From Phreatobacter sp. (lineage in GTDB: Bacteria; Pseudomonadota; Alphaproteobacteria; Rhizobiales; Phreatobacteraceae): a stretch of DNA of 64,000 bases. The notes under the pieces are model-generated. The model had not been told where the DNA came from, made no database searches, and saw only the letters and a program-made list of their open reading frames with translations. Location: NCBI RefSeq assembly GCF_022843985.1, contig NZ_JALHMP010000018.1:1-64000 (forward strand), read 5' to 3'. The position numbers were made by a program, and so were the translations under genes. Below are positions 1-7,456 of the stretch, one piece after another. Each line of letters starts with the position of its first letter. Within the stretch, counting starts at the first letter, position 1.

Positions 1-2
1 AG

Positions 3-119
3 ATCAAGCAGTTCCGCCGTATCGCCACCCGCTTCGATAAGACGGCGGAAAACTTCCTCGCCGCCGTGAAGCTCGCATCTGTCCGCATTTGGCTACGCGG
101 TAATGAGTCTACGGCCTAG
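3..119 (+). pseudogene. C-terminal end of an IS5-family transposase, cut by the window edge
   Basis: The first 119 bases encode the last 38 residues of a transposase and a TAG stop. The reading includes TRFDKTAENFLAAVKLAS and SVRIWLRGNESTA, the ending typical of IS5-family DDE transposases of alphaproteobacteria. Only the tail is visible, so whether the element is intact to the left cannot be judged. It lies 340 bases upstream of a tyrosine recombinase in an AT-richer stretch, so it belongs to the only region here with signs of gene transfer. The right terminal inverted repeat should lie just after position 119 but I could not define it. Confidence 0.72.
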
Positions 120-458
120 CGATGGCGGTAAAATGCTGCCACTATTGAACTTTACTTCAGCTTAATCGCGCAATGGTGGCGCCGCTCCGACCGCGTTGGG
201 CAGCAGCAGGCCCCTGAAGGGCGCGACGTATTCGGCATAGGCGACTGCAAGAAGAAATACCTATATTGTCATGGTATAGTTGCGTTTTTTTCGCTGTCGC
301 GTGCGCTTTCTGTTGATCGTGGTGCGCGGAGGGGGTATAATCAATCTATAAACGCTGAAGTATTCAATCAATACATGGATGTCCGGTGCTTGAATACCCT
401 TTCGCTTGAAAGGTTTCGATGCCGCTCTTGAATAAGCATCGATCTTGTTGTCTTACTG
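120..458. other. AT-richer gap between transposase tail and integrase
   Basis: No complete gene is seen. Visible items are an inverted repeat ATACC...GGTAT (257-277), a strong promoter at 313-341, and two small hairpins in the presumed leader of the integrase (about 397-414 and 417-443). The minus strand between about 162 and 260 reads as a 32-residue open stretch containing YAEYVAPFRGLLLPN and ending in TAA. It looks protein-like but has no start, and may be a gene fragment left by the insertion. The DNA is visibly richer in A and T than the rest of the window. Confidence 0.5.
313..341 (+). promoter_or_regulatory. Sigma-70-type promoter upstream of the integrase
   Basis: TTGATC at 313-318 is followed after 17 bases by a perfect TATAAT at 336-341. 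Transcription would start near 348, giving a leader of about 110 bases before the integrase ATG at 459. The enterobacterial-like consensus and AT-rich setting are unlike the other promoters here and fit acquired DNA. Confidence 0.6.
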
Positions 459-1832
459 ATGTCTTCCCTAGAGGAACTAGGAAAACTATCAATGTATCGC
501 AGTCTTGATATCCGCATTGATCGGGAGGGGCGTGTGTTTTTCGCGCTGCCGCTGCCGTCGCCGGTTATCAATAAGTATAAAAATTTCTCGGTCGATGTTG
601 TCTACGACTGTTTTCGGTTTTGTGTTGATGTTGATGATGAAATTTCTCTTCCACTGGCGAGTAATTCATTCGCAGACGCGCGCAGCGCTGTCACAGCGGT
701 TGCAGACCAGGTGATGGCGCGGCTGCTTGAATTGGAGAAATCAGCTCATGCTGATTTGATTGTCGCGCCTGATGTCCAATTGGCTCCGCGATCTGATCTA
801 TGCGGGACTGTGCTGGCCGGTAGCGGTTCCATTGCTCCGAGAGGGGCCTCCCCGTCTTGCGCAGCCGATCCGCAGACGCTGACCTTCGCGGAGCTGTTCG
901 AGGCCTGGGCCCTCCAGCATGTGCAGACGGGCGGCGCGCCGACAACGCCGCCCTACTGGCGCGTTCTCATCCAGCGCTTCGTGGTTTTTCTCGGCCACGA
1001 CCGGCCGCAGGACGTTACCGCCCATGACATCCGGGCCTATCGCGACCATCTCATCGCCACGGGGCGACGGCTGCGAACGGCCCGCCATTCCGACTTCGCG
1101 GCGCTCCGCGCGCTGTTCCAGTTCGCGGTGGAAAACGAGGTCGTGACGGGCAATCCGACGACCGGCATCCGCTTCAAGCCGGAACGGCTGGCGGCGACGC
1201 AGGCGATGAAGGCCTTTTCGCCGGTTCAGGCGCGCGGCATTCTGGCCGCGGCTGACCGCGAGACTGTCGCGGCGCGCCGCTGGATTCCGTGGCTGACGGC
1301 GCTGACCGGCAGCCGTGTTGCGGCCATCGCCAATCTGCGCAAGCAGGATGTGGTCGAGGTCGAGGGCATCTGGTGTCTCAGGATCAGCCGCCAGGCGGGG
1401 CCGATCAAGACCGCCGCCTCGGAGCGGCTGGTGCCGATCCATTCCGCCATTCTGGCGCGGGGCTTCCTCTCCTTCGTCGACAAGACCGACAGGGAGCGGC
1501 TGTTCATCGAAAAGCCCCTCGTGGGCAACGGGTTGCAGCCGATGATCGCCGCCGAAACCGGGCCGCCGGTCTATCATCCGGGGCGCAGCACGTTGCGCCG
1601 CCTGACCGACTGGCTCCATGGGCTGGATCTCGGCATCGGCCGTGACGCGAAAATCGACCCCAATCATGCCTGGCGGCACTGGTTCAAGGAGCAGGCCTTC
1701 GCCGCGGCGGTGCCGGAGAAGATCACCGATGCCATTGTCGGTCATGCGCAGGCGACGACGTCGCGCCGCTACGGGTCCGTCTCCATGGTGATGATGGCCG
1801 AGGCTTTGGAGAAAATCCGCCCGCCGGTCTGA
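459..1832 (+). CDS. Tyrosine recombinase / site-specific integrase
   Basis: This 457-residue phage-type integrase should cut and join DNA through a tyrosine nucleophile. A core-binding domain spans about residues 141-235 and the catalytic domain about 250-455. All catalytic residues are visible: R286 (in TGSR), K317, H403 and R406 (in HAWR), H429 (in VGHA) and Y438 (in RRYG). Residues 1 to about 115 are encoded by clearly AT-richer DNA with different codon use, while the rest is GC-rich like the chromosome, so the gene looks composite. No tRNA or obvious att duplication adjoins it, and no excisionase or cargo lies downstream, since the porin pair follows at once. The ATG at 459 is the first in frame; a later start is possible. 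Confidence 0.88.
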   Translation: MSSLEELGKLSMYRSLDIRIDREGRVFFALPLPSPVINKYKNFSVDVVYDCFRFCVDVDDEISLPLASNSFADARSAVTAVADQVMARLLELEKSAHADLIVAPDVQLAPRSDLCGTVLAGSGSIAPRGASPSCAADPQTLTFAELFEAWALQHVQTGGAPTTPPYWRVLIQRFVVFLGHDRPQDVTAHDIRAYRDHLIATGRRLRTARHSDFAALRALFQFAVENEVVTGNPTTGIRFKPERLAATQAMKAFSPVQARGILAAADRETVAARRWIPWLTALTGSRVAAIANLRKQDVVEVEGIWCLRISRQAGPIKTAASERLVPIHSAILARGFLSFVDKTDRERLFIEKPLVGNGLQPMIAAETGPPVYHPGRSTLRRLTDWLHGLDLGIGRDAKIDPNHAWRHWFKEQAFAAAVPEKITDAIVGHAQATTSRRYGSVSMVMMAEALEKIRPPV

Positions 1833-1870
1833 CGCGGGGAGGGGGACGCCTCTGTTCTCAAGGTCCGAAA

Positions 1871-1902
1871 CGCAAAGAACCCCGGCGGTTGCCCGCCGGG
1901 GT
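1871..1902 (-). terminator. Rho-independent terminator of the left porin
   Basis: A perfect 9-bp stem (CCCCGGCGG, loop TTGC, CCGCCGGGG, 1880-1901) lies just past the left porin's stop. Read on the minus strand it is followed by an interrupted T-tract (TTCTTTGCGTTT). It is the mirror image of the terminator after the right porin. Confidence 0.75.
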
Positions 1903-1937
1903 CTTTGAGACTGGAACCGGTCTGAGACCGGACCCGA

Positions 1938-3347
1938 TCAGAAGTTGCGCTGGACGCGCAGCATGCCCGACCAAGCCGAGGCAGAACCGGTCGTCCGCGC
2001 GCCGGACACAGCCGGCGCAACGAAGCCGCCCGCATTGGTGCGCGAGGAAAGGCTCTGGTACACAATCTCAACACCGAGGTCGAGGTTACGCACCGGCGAC
2101 CAGACCGTGTTGGCGCCAACGGCCCAATAACGGATGTCGTTCAGGCTGGCACCCTGAGTGTTAACCGACGGGCTGTCGATCGCCACGTAACGGCCCCAGA
2201 GAGCGCTGCGCAACGCCGGGGTCCAAAAGTGCCGGAAGCCGCCGAACACACCCCAAGCCGTCGACTTGCGGATACCCGTACCAGCCGCGTTAAGCGCTCC
2301 GTCGGCGTATGTCGCCGTCAAAATGCCAACAGCCTGGGTCTGACGGGTCTGGGAAATTCCGTCCGAGTTATCGTTCGTAAAGACGTAGGCGAGAGCGCCG
2401 TCGGCATAGGCTGCCTGCAACCACAGCACGTCGCCACGGGCAAGCATGTCGAGGTTCAGACGGACGCCACCACCGACAGCCCAACCGGCCGCAGAGGCGC
2501 TAGCAGCCGGGACGAGAGCGTTAGTGTTGGTCCGAACCTCATGATAGGCCGCCATAATCTGGGCGGAACCCCACCCCTGATCGACGCGGAGGTTTGCGAC
2601 CACATCCGGAAGGCTGTTGCCATTGTAGATGACGCCATTCGCCGCCGCTGCAGCGGTAAACGTACCGGTCGCTGCCGCGAAAGTCGGCAAGGAACCGATA
2701 CGGCGGAACTGCGGATCCTCGATCGAGACCGTGGCCGAGAAGCCCGAACCGAACGACGCCGTGTAGGCGATGAGGTTTGAGGATTGACGCGACGCATCAA
2801 GCGCTGCACCGCCACCACCGACAAACTGAACATCGCCCTGGTAGAAGTTGAAGAACGAGGCCGAGTTACCGAACGTGAAGCCAGCGAACTGGATGAACGC
2901 GCGGGACATGTAGGCGGCCGAGGCCTGAACCGTGGCGCCCTGGCCGGTGTTGCCGAGAGTAAACGGCAGCGCAGCATTTGCCGGGCCGCGCTGGATGAAG
3001 AACTCACCGTAGGCGCGGAGGAGGCCGTACTCGGTGTTCGAGCGGGCGTCGAAGTTCAGCAGCACGCGGGAACGGGTCGAGTAGACGTTCGTTGCGCCGC
3101 CAAAAGCTTGCGCAACGTAGAAGTCGGCGCGGACATAGCCGCCGATGCGAAGGCAGGTGTCGGTGCCCGGGATGAAGAAGAAGCCCGCGCCGTAGGTGTC
3201 GCAGATGCGCACGTACTCGGCGGGAGCAGCCTTGCCCGGGAGATCCGCTGCCTGAGCGCCGGTGAGGGCAACGAAGCCCGCCGCAGCGCCGAGAAGAAGG
3301 CTCTTCGCAGCACCCCGACTCTGGCCGCGCGAGGGGCGAATCCCCAT
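1938..3347 (-). CDS. Porin, Omp2/Rhizobiales type, with a replaced leader start
   Basis: This 469-residue outer-membrane beta-barrel porin would let small hydrophilic solutes diffuse into the periplasm. After the signal peptide (cleavage near AQA-AD) it carries the conserved CDTYGAGFFFIPGTDTC segment and ends in FRVQRNF with the C-terminal aromatic that barrel proteins use for assembly. It is a close paralogue of the porin on the opposite strand at 3897-5258. The paralogue begins MKTV-KSLLLG, but here similarity starts only at KSLLLG. The first 14 codons come from unrelated DNA (MGIRPSRGQSRGAA), and the usual start region is absent. An AAAGGGG 5 bases before this ATG could serve as ribosome site, and the longer arginine-rich n-region could still act as a signal peptide, so expression is possible but uncertain. 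It may be a silent recombination partner. Confidence 0.85.
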   Translation of the reverse strand: MGIRPSRGQSRGAAKSLLLGAAAGFVALTGAQAADLPGKAAPAEYVRICDTYGAGFFFIPGTDTCLRIGGYVRADFYVAQAFGGATNVYSTRSRVLLNFDARSNTEYGLLRAYGEFFIQRGPANAALPFTLGNTGQGATVQASAAYMSRAFIQFAGFTFGNSASFFNFYQGDVQFVGGGGAALDASRQSSNLIAYTASFGSGFSATVSIEDPQFRRIGSLPTFAAATGTFTAAAAANGVIYNGNSLPDVVANLRVDQGWGSAQIMAAYHEVRTNTNALVPAASASAAGWAVGGGVRLNLDMLARGDVLWLQAAYADGALAYVFTNDNSDGISQTRQTQAVGILTATYADGALNAAGTGIRKSTAWGVFGGFRHFWTPALRSALWGRYVAIDSPSVNTQGASLNDIRYWAVGANTVWSPVRNLDLGVEIVYQSLSSRTNAGGFVAPAVSGARTTGSASAWSGMLRVQRNF

Positions 3348-3896
3348 TCGGGCCCCTTTGCGCCGAGTCGCAGGGGGCCTGGGACTGGATCGGGGTCATG
3401 GTGCCGATTCGCAGCCATATCCGGGGGAAACAGGCCGCCGAGAGACCGGATCTGTGGCATTCCGCCTGAAACCGGCCTTCCGGGGCAGGAGTCGCTGCGC
3501 CATGGCCCGGCGGGCCCGACACGCCCGTAGCAGCGGGCGGGGCCATTAACGCCCTCACGCCGCGGTGACTGGTGGAATTCCGTTTTTTTTCATAAACTTG
3601 TCATCAATTGCCACGGCACTGTTGTGGTTAAGAGGCGCGTGTCCTTCCTGCAACAGTTCCCCCCAAAGCCGGCCCGGGACCCGTCTGGAGCCGTTCTTTC
3701 GATTGATCGGCGCGGGGGCATCGGTAATGGTGACCTTGCGACGAAGGGGGGCACCCCGGTCGCACCGCCCTTCCTGGGGTCGAACGGCAGATCGCCACGA
3801 CAGCAGAAAAGGCGGCCACACGGGGAATATCGGAACCAAAGCCGTCAAAGGCGCGGAACCAGGCTCCCTCAGGAGAAACATTTGGAGGTCTACACA
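3348..3896. other. 549-bp divergent region between the two porins
   Basis: This region holds the 5' flanks of both porins. There is a T8 run and AT-rich segment near 3581-3635, and the long leader of the right porin ends in the ribosome site GGAGG at 3884-3888. The half next to the left porin (about 3350-3540) is GC-rich and does not resemble the right porin's leader. I found no convincing -10/-35 pair and no separate gene. Confidence 0.5.
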
Positions 3897-5258
3897 ATGA
3901 AGACGGTTAAGAGCCTTCTTCTCGGCGCTGCGGCGGGCTTCGTTGCCCTCACCGGCGCTCAGGCAGCGGATCTCCCGGGCAAGGCTGCTCCCGCCGAGTA
4001 CGTTCGCATCTGCGACACCTACGGCGCGGGCTTCTTCTTCATCCCGGGCACCGACACCTGCCTTCGCATCGGCGGCTACGTCCGCATGGATGCCTACCTG
4101 ACGCAGACGTTCGCGCCGGGCAACAATGCCTACACGACCCGTACCCGCCTGCTGCTGAACTTCGACGCCCGCTCGAACACCGAGTTCGGCCTCCTCCGCG
4201 CCTATGGCGAGTTCTTCGTCCAGCGCGGCCCGGCCAACAACGTCCTGCCCTTTAACGTCGCCACCGGCGCTGGTATCACTGGACAGGCCTCGGCCGCCTA
4301 CATGTCCCGCGCGTTCATCCAGTTCGCTGGCTTCACGTTCGGCAACTCGGCCTCGTTCTTCAACTTCTACCAGGGCGACGTCCAGTTCGTTGCTTCGTCG
4401 GGCGCCGCCATGGACCCGTCGCGCAACTCGTCGAACCTCATCGCCTACACGGCGTCGTTCGGTTCGGGCTTCTCGGCCACGGTTTCGGTTGAGGATCCGC
4501 AGTTCCGCCGCATCGGTGCTCTGACGACCACCAGCGTCGTCGGTGGCATTCAGACGTTTACCGCTCCGATCGCTGCCAACGGCGTCATCTACAACGGCAA
4601 CGGCATCCCGGACGTCGTCGGTAACCTCCGCGTCGATCAGGGCTGGGGCTCCGCTCAGGTCATGGCTGCCTTCCACGAGGTCCGCTCGACCATCGGTGGC
4701 ATCGGCCGCTCCTCGACCGGCTGGGCCGTCGGCGGTGGCGTCCGTCTGAACCTCGACATGCTCGCCCGCGGCGACGTGCTCTGGTTGCAGGCGGCCTACA
4801 CGGACGGCGCTCTCGCCTATGCCTTCACGAACGATAACTCGGACGGTCTGGTTCAGACCCGTCAGACGGTTGGCGTTGGTCTCCTGACCTCCACCTACGC
4901 TGATGGCGTGTCGAACGCCGCCGGCACCGGCATCGTGAAGTCGAAGGCCTGGTCCATCCACGGTGGTTTCCGCCACTTCTGGACCCCGGCTCTCCGCTCC
5001 GCCATCTGGGGCAAGTACGTCAACGTCGACGCCCCGGGCGGTGCCGCTGCTCTCGCCAACAACCTGACCGACTTCCGGTTCTGGCAGGTTGGCGTGAACA
5101 CCATCTGGTCGCCGGTTCGTAACCTCGACCTCGGTGTTGAGGTCGTCTATTCGAACCTCACCTCGCGCAACAACCTCAACGGTGGCGTCGCCAACGGCAC
5201 GACCATCGGCAATGCCAACGCCTGGTCGGGCATGTTCCGCGTCCAGCGCAACTTCTGA
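3897..5258 (+). CDS. Porin, Omp2/Rhizobiales type (intact copy)
   Basis: This 453-residue porin has a clean signal peptide (MKTVKSLLLGAAAGF through AQA), the disulphide-type segment CDTYGAGFFFIPGTDTC, and a barrel ending FRVQRNF. The ATG at 3897 is chosen because GGAGG sits 8 bases upstream and the signal peptide starts there; in-frame codons back to 3624 have no ribosome site. It should form trimeric general-diffusion pores in the outer membrane. It stands head to head with its paralogue at 1938-3347, and the two coding regions plus terminators form a large imperfect inverted repeat. They differ mainly in the variable surface loops, for example residues after QTFAPGNNAY, as seen in Brucella omp2a/omp2b. 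Confidence 0.93.
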   Translation: MKTVKSLLLGAAAGFVALTGAQAADLPGKAAPAEYVRICDTYGAGFFFIPGTDTCLRIGGYVRMDAYLTQTFAPGNNAYTTRTRLLLNFDARSNTEFGLLRAYGEFFVQRGPANNVLPFNVATGAGITGQASAAYMSRAFIQFAGFTFGNSASFFNFYQGDVQFVASSGAAMDPSRNSSNLIAYTASFGSGFSATVSVEDPQFRRIGALTTTSVVGGIQTFTAPIAANGVIYNGNGIPDVVGNLRVDQGWGSAQVMAAFHEVRSTIGGIGRSSTGWAVGGGVRLNLDMLARGDVLWLQAAYTDGALAYAFTNDNSDGLVQTRQTVGVGLLTSTYADGVSNAAGTGIVKSKAWSIHGGFRHFWTPALRSAIWGKYVNVDAPGGAAALANNLTDFRFWQVGVNTIWSPVRNLDLGVEVVYSNLTSRNNLNGGVANGTTIGNANAWSGMFRVQRNF

Positions 5259-5295
5259 TCGGGTCCGGTCTCAGACCGGTTCCAGTCCAAAAGAC

Positions 5296-5326
5296 CCCGG
5301 CGGGCAACCGCCGGGGTTCTTTTTTG
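5296..5326 (+). terminator. Rho-independent terminator of the right porin
   Basis: A 9-bp perfect stem CCCCGGCGG, loop GCAA, CCGCCGGGG is followed by TTCTTTTTT. It is the mirror copy of the hairpin after the left porin, showing that the duplication includes the 3' flank. Confidence 0.9.
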
Positions 5327-5689
5327 CGCCGGGTGGTCGCCATGAACCAGCCTCCCACCGGGAGCCGCGGCCAAAGCGGCGATGTCTTTCTGGGATGGGC
5401 GGTGGTCCTGGACCCCGCCGCGTCCGGGCAGGCCAGCGTCGTTCCAGGGCGTCATGGCCAGTTTCGCGCGCCGCGTTACGCGAGACGATATATCAAATAT
5501 GCCATGTAGTTGTGGTGAAATCCTCAAGCGGACTGGGTGAATCCGCCTGTCGGCCTCCCTTGCGCGGCGCATGGCCCGGCTGCATGCGAGACGCTAGTCT
5601 GCATCCGGGATTCGCCGGTGCTGGCACCGGCAGCAAGGCCTGGACGGCAAGGGGAGATGGGGATGGTGACGATCCGCGGGGATGACATC
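5327..5689. other. Gap between porin terminator and OmpA-family gene
   Basis: About 360 bases without a supported gene. A short AT-rich patch lies around 5485-5520. In-frame codons upstream of the OmpA-family gene reach back to 5537 but lack the look of coding sequence. I see no clear promoter pair. Confidence 0.4.
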
Positions 5690-7291
5690 ATGAGTCGGGC
5701 CCGCCGCCCCGTCTTCGGCCTGGCATTCCTGGCCGCTTTGTTCCTTTTCTACGGATCCGGTGCCACTCGCGCCCAGACCGTCGCCGAACCCTATCAGCTC
5801 TCCCTGGTGCGGGAGGGTGATCTCGTCGCCCTCGGCGGTTCCGTGCCGAGCGAAGCGGTGCGCGAGGCGGTGCTCGCCGCCATCCGGGCCGCGGCCGCCG
5901 ACACGTCCGTCATCGACATGACGGCAGTGGCGGAGGGGGCGCCGGCGGGTTTCGCGCCGGCCGCCGCTTTCGCGGCAGGGCTCGCCGCCCGGCTCAAGCC
6001 TGGCGCGGTCCTGCTGTCGGGCACAGCCATCCATGTCGAGGGTCGGCCCGACGGGCTTGCCGGGCAGGCGGCCGTCAGCGCCGCGCTTGCCGCCCTTCCG
6101 GAGGGTTTCAGGCTGCAGCGTCAGGCGCTGTCGCCGCCGCTGGTTCGCCCCTTCCTGTTGTCCGTGGCCCGCAGCGGGGAGGGGCTGGTGCTGTCAGGCG
6201 CCATCGCCTCAGCGGAGGGGAAGGCGGCCCTCGTCGCCTTCGCAGGGTCGCTCGGGCTGGGGCCCGTCACCGACCGTCTGGTTGTCGCGGCGGGTGCGCC
6301 CGACGCCTTCGACCAGCTGGCAGCGTCACGTTTCGCCCTGACGCAGATGACGCGCCTGGCGACGGGGACGGCGTCCATCGCCGATCGGACGCTGACGATG
6401 GAGGGGCAGGCCGCTGACAGGGCGGGTTTCGTTGCTGTCCATCTCGCCTTGCGCGCGGCGTCCCTGCCGGCCGGTCTGACGCTGGCCGGCGCCACCATCA
6501 GCGCCCCCGTCATTGCGCCCTATGGTTGGTTCGCCGAGAAACAGCCCGAGGGCGTGCGCCTGCAGGGCTATGTGCCGACCGCGGCGGCGCGGGCCGAGAT
6601 CCGCGCCGCTGCCGAAGCCCTTTTCGCGCCGCTGGCTGTGACCGAGGCACAGGAACTGGCGGCCGGGGCGCCGCAGGGCTTCGTCGCGGCGGCCGTCGCC
6701 GCCATGGGCAAACTGGTCCTGCTCGAGCGCGGCCGGGCGACGCTGCAGGATTCGCACCTGAGCGTGACGGGACAGGTCGCGTCGCCGACGGCCGCCTTGG
6801 CCGCGAGGGCCGCCATCGAGGGGTCGGCGCCGTTCGGCTTCACCGTTGCCCATGGGATCACCGCACCGGCCATCGCCGCACCGGCGTCTGCGGTGCCGGT
6901 GGTCGCGGCCCCGGTGGCCACGCCGTCACCGGCGGCCTGTACCGGACAGATCGCCCAGGAAATGGCGGCCGGCGGAATCGTGTTCCAGTTCGGCCGCGAG
7001 GTGATGCGCCCCGAGAGCCAGGCCCGTCTGCGGCGTATCGCGGCGCTGATGGCGCAATGTCCGACCGTGCGCTTCTCGGTGGAGGGCCATACCGATTCCG
7101 ATGGCAATCCCGCGCAGAACGTCGATCTCAGCCACCGCCGTGCGCAAGCCGTGGTGGCTCTTCTGGTCCGCCAGGGGGTTGAGGCGAGCCGCCTGCTCTC
7201 CGAGGGGCACGGGGCGAGCCGGCCGCTCGTGGCGAACGATTCGCCGGCCAACAAGGCGCGCAACCGCCGCATCGAGATCATCCCACGCTGA
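5690..7291 (+). CDS. OmpA-family exported protein with three internal repeats
   Basis: This 533-residue envelope protein starts with a signal peptide (residues 1-29, ending TRAQ). Three tandem repeats of about 125 residues follow (about 33-147, 148-272, 273-395), each with a BON-like beta-alpha pattern and the recurring words GAP-x-GF and L-x-G-x-(V/I). A proline- and alanine-rich linker leads to an OmpA/MotB peptidoglycan-binding domain (about 418-533) with VEGHTDSDGN and ARNRRIEI. It probably anchors the outer membrane or periplasmic structures to the cell wall. GGGGA sits 7 bases before the ATG at 5690; in-frame ATGs at 5657 and 5663 would give a longer n-region and cannot be excluded. It is transcribed toward aspS but separated by 165 bases. 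Confidence 0.85.
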   Translation: MSRARRPVFGLAFLAALFLFYGSGATRAQTVAEPYQLSLVREGDLVALGGSVPSEAVREAVLAAIRAAAADTSVIDMTAVAEGAPAGFAPAAAFAAGLAARLKPGAVLLSGTAIHVEGRPDGLAGQAAVSAALAALPEGFRLQRQALSPPLVRPFLLSVARSGEGLVLSGAIASAEGKAALVAFAGSLGLGPVTDRLVVAAGAPDAFDQLAASRFALTQMTRLATGTASIADRTLTMEGQAADRAGFVAVHLALRAASLPAGLTLAGATISAPVIAPYGWFAEKQPEGVRLQGYVPTAAARAEIRAAAEALFAPLAVTEAQELAAGAPQGFVAAAVAAMGKLVLLERGRATLQDSHLSVTGQVASPTAALAARAAIEGSAPFGFTVAHGITAPAIAAPASAVPVVAAPVATPSPAACTGQIAQEMAAGGIVFQFGREVMRPESQARLRRIAALMAQCPTVRFSVEGHTDSDGNPAQNVDLSHRRAQAVVALLVRQGVEASRLLSEGHGASRPLVANDSPANKARNRRIEIIPR

Positions 7292-7456
7292 TGTGGCGGT
7301 GGCGGCGCCGGGTGCGGCGGAATTTCGCCGTTCCCTCCGACGCTTGCAATTGCGCGGCTTCCGTTTGAAGCGAGCGCATCCATCCGCTAAAGGGACGCGA
7401 CGTTCGAATTTTTGGGCCGCGCCCTCCGCGCCGTCTGCGAGACCTCCGAGGCTAAT

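Noticed and set aside
798-1745. Long open frame (315 codons) antisense to the integrase
   Set aside because: It is the mirror of a gene with complete catalytic residues; its composition is arginine- and glycine-rich and shows no domain.
459-1832. Prophage or complete integrative element
   Set aside because: Only the recombinase is present; no structural, excision or cargo genes follow, and no att duplication was found at either tRNA-Leu gene.
2784-4976. Long open frames antisense to both porins
   Set aside because: The two antisense translations resemble each other only because the porins are paralogues; high third-position GC in the real genes keeps them open.
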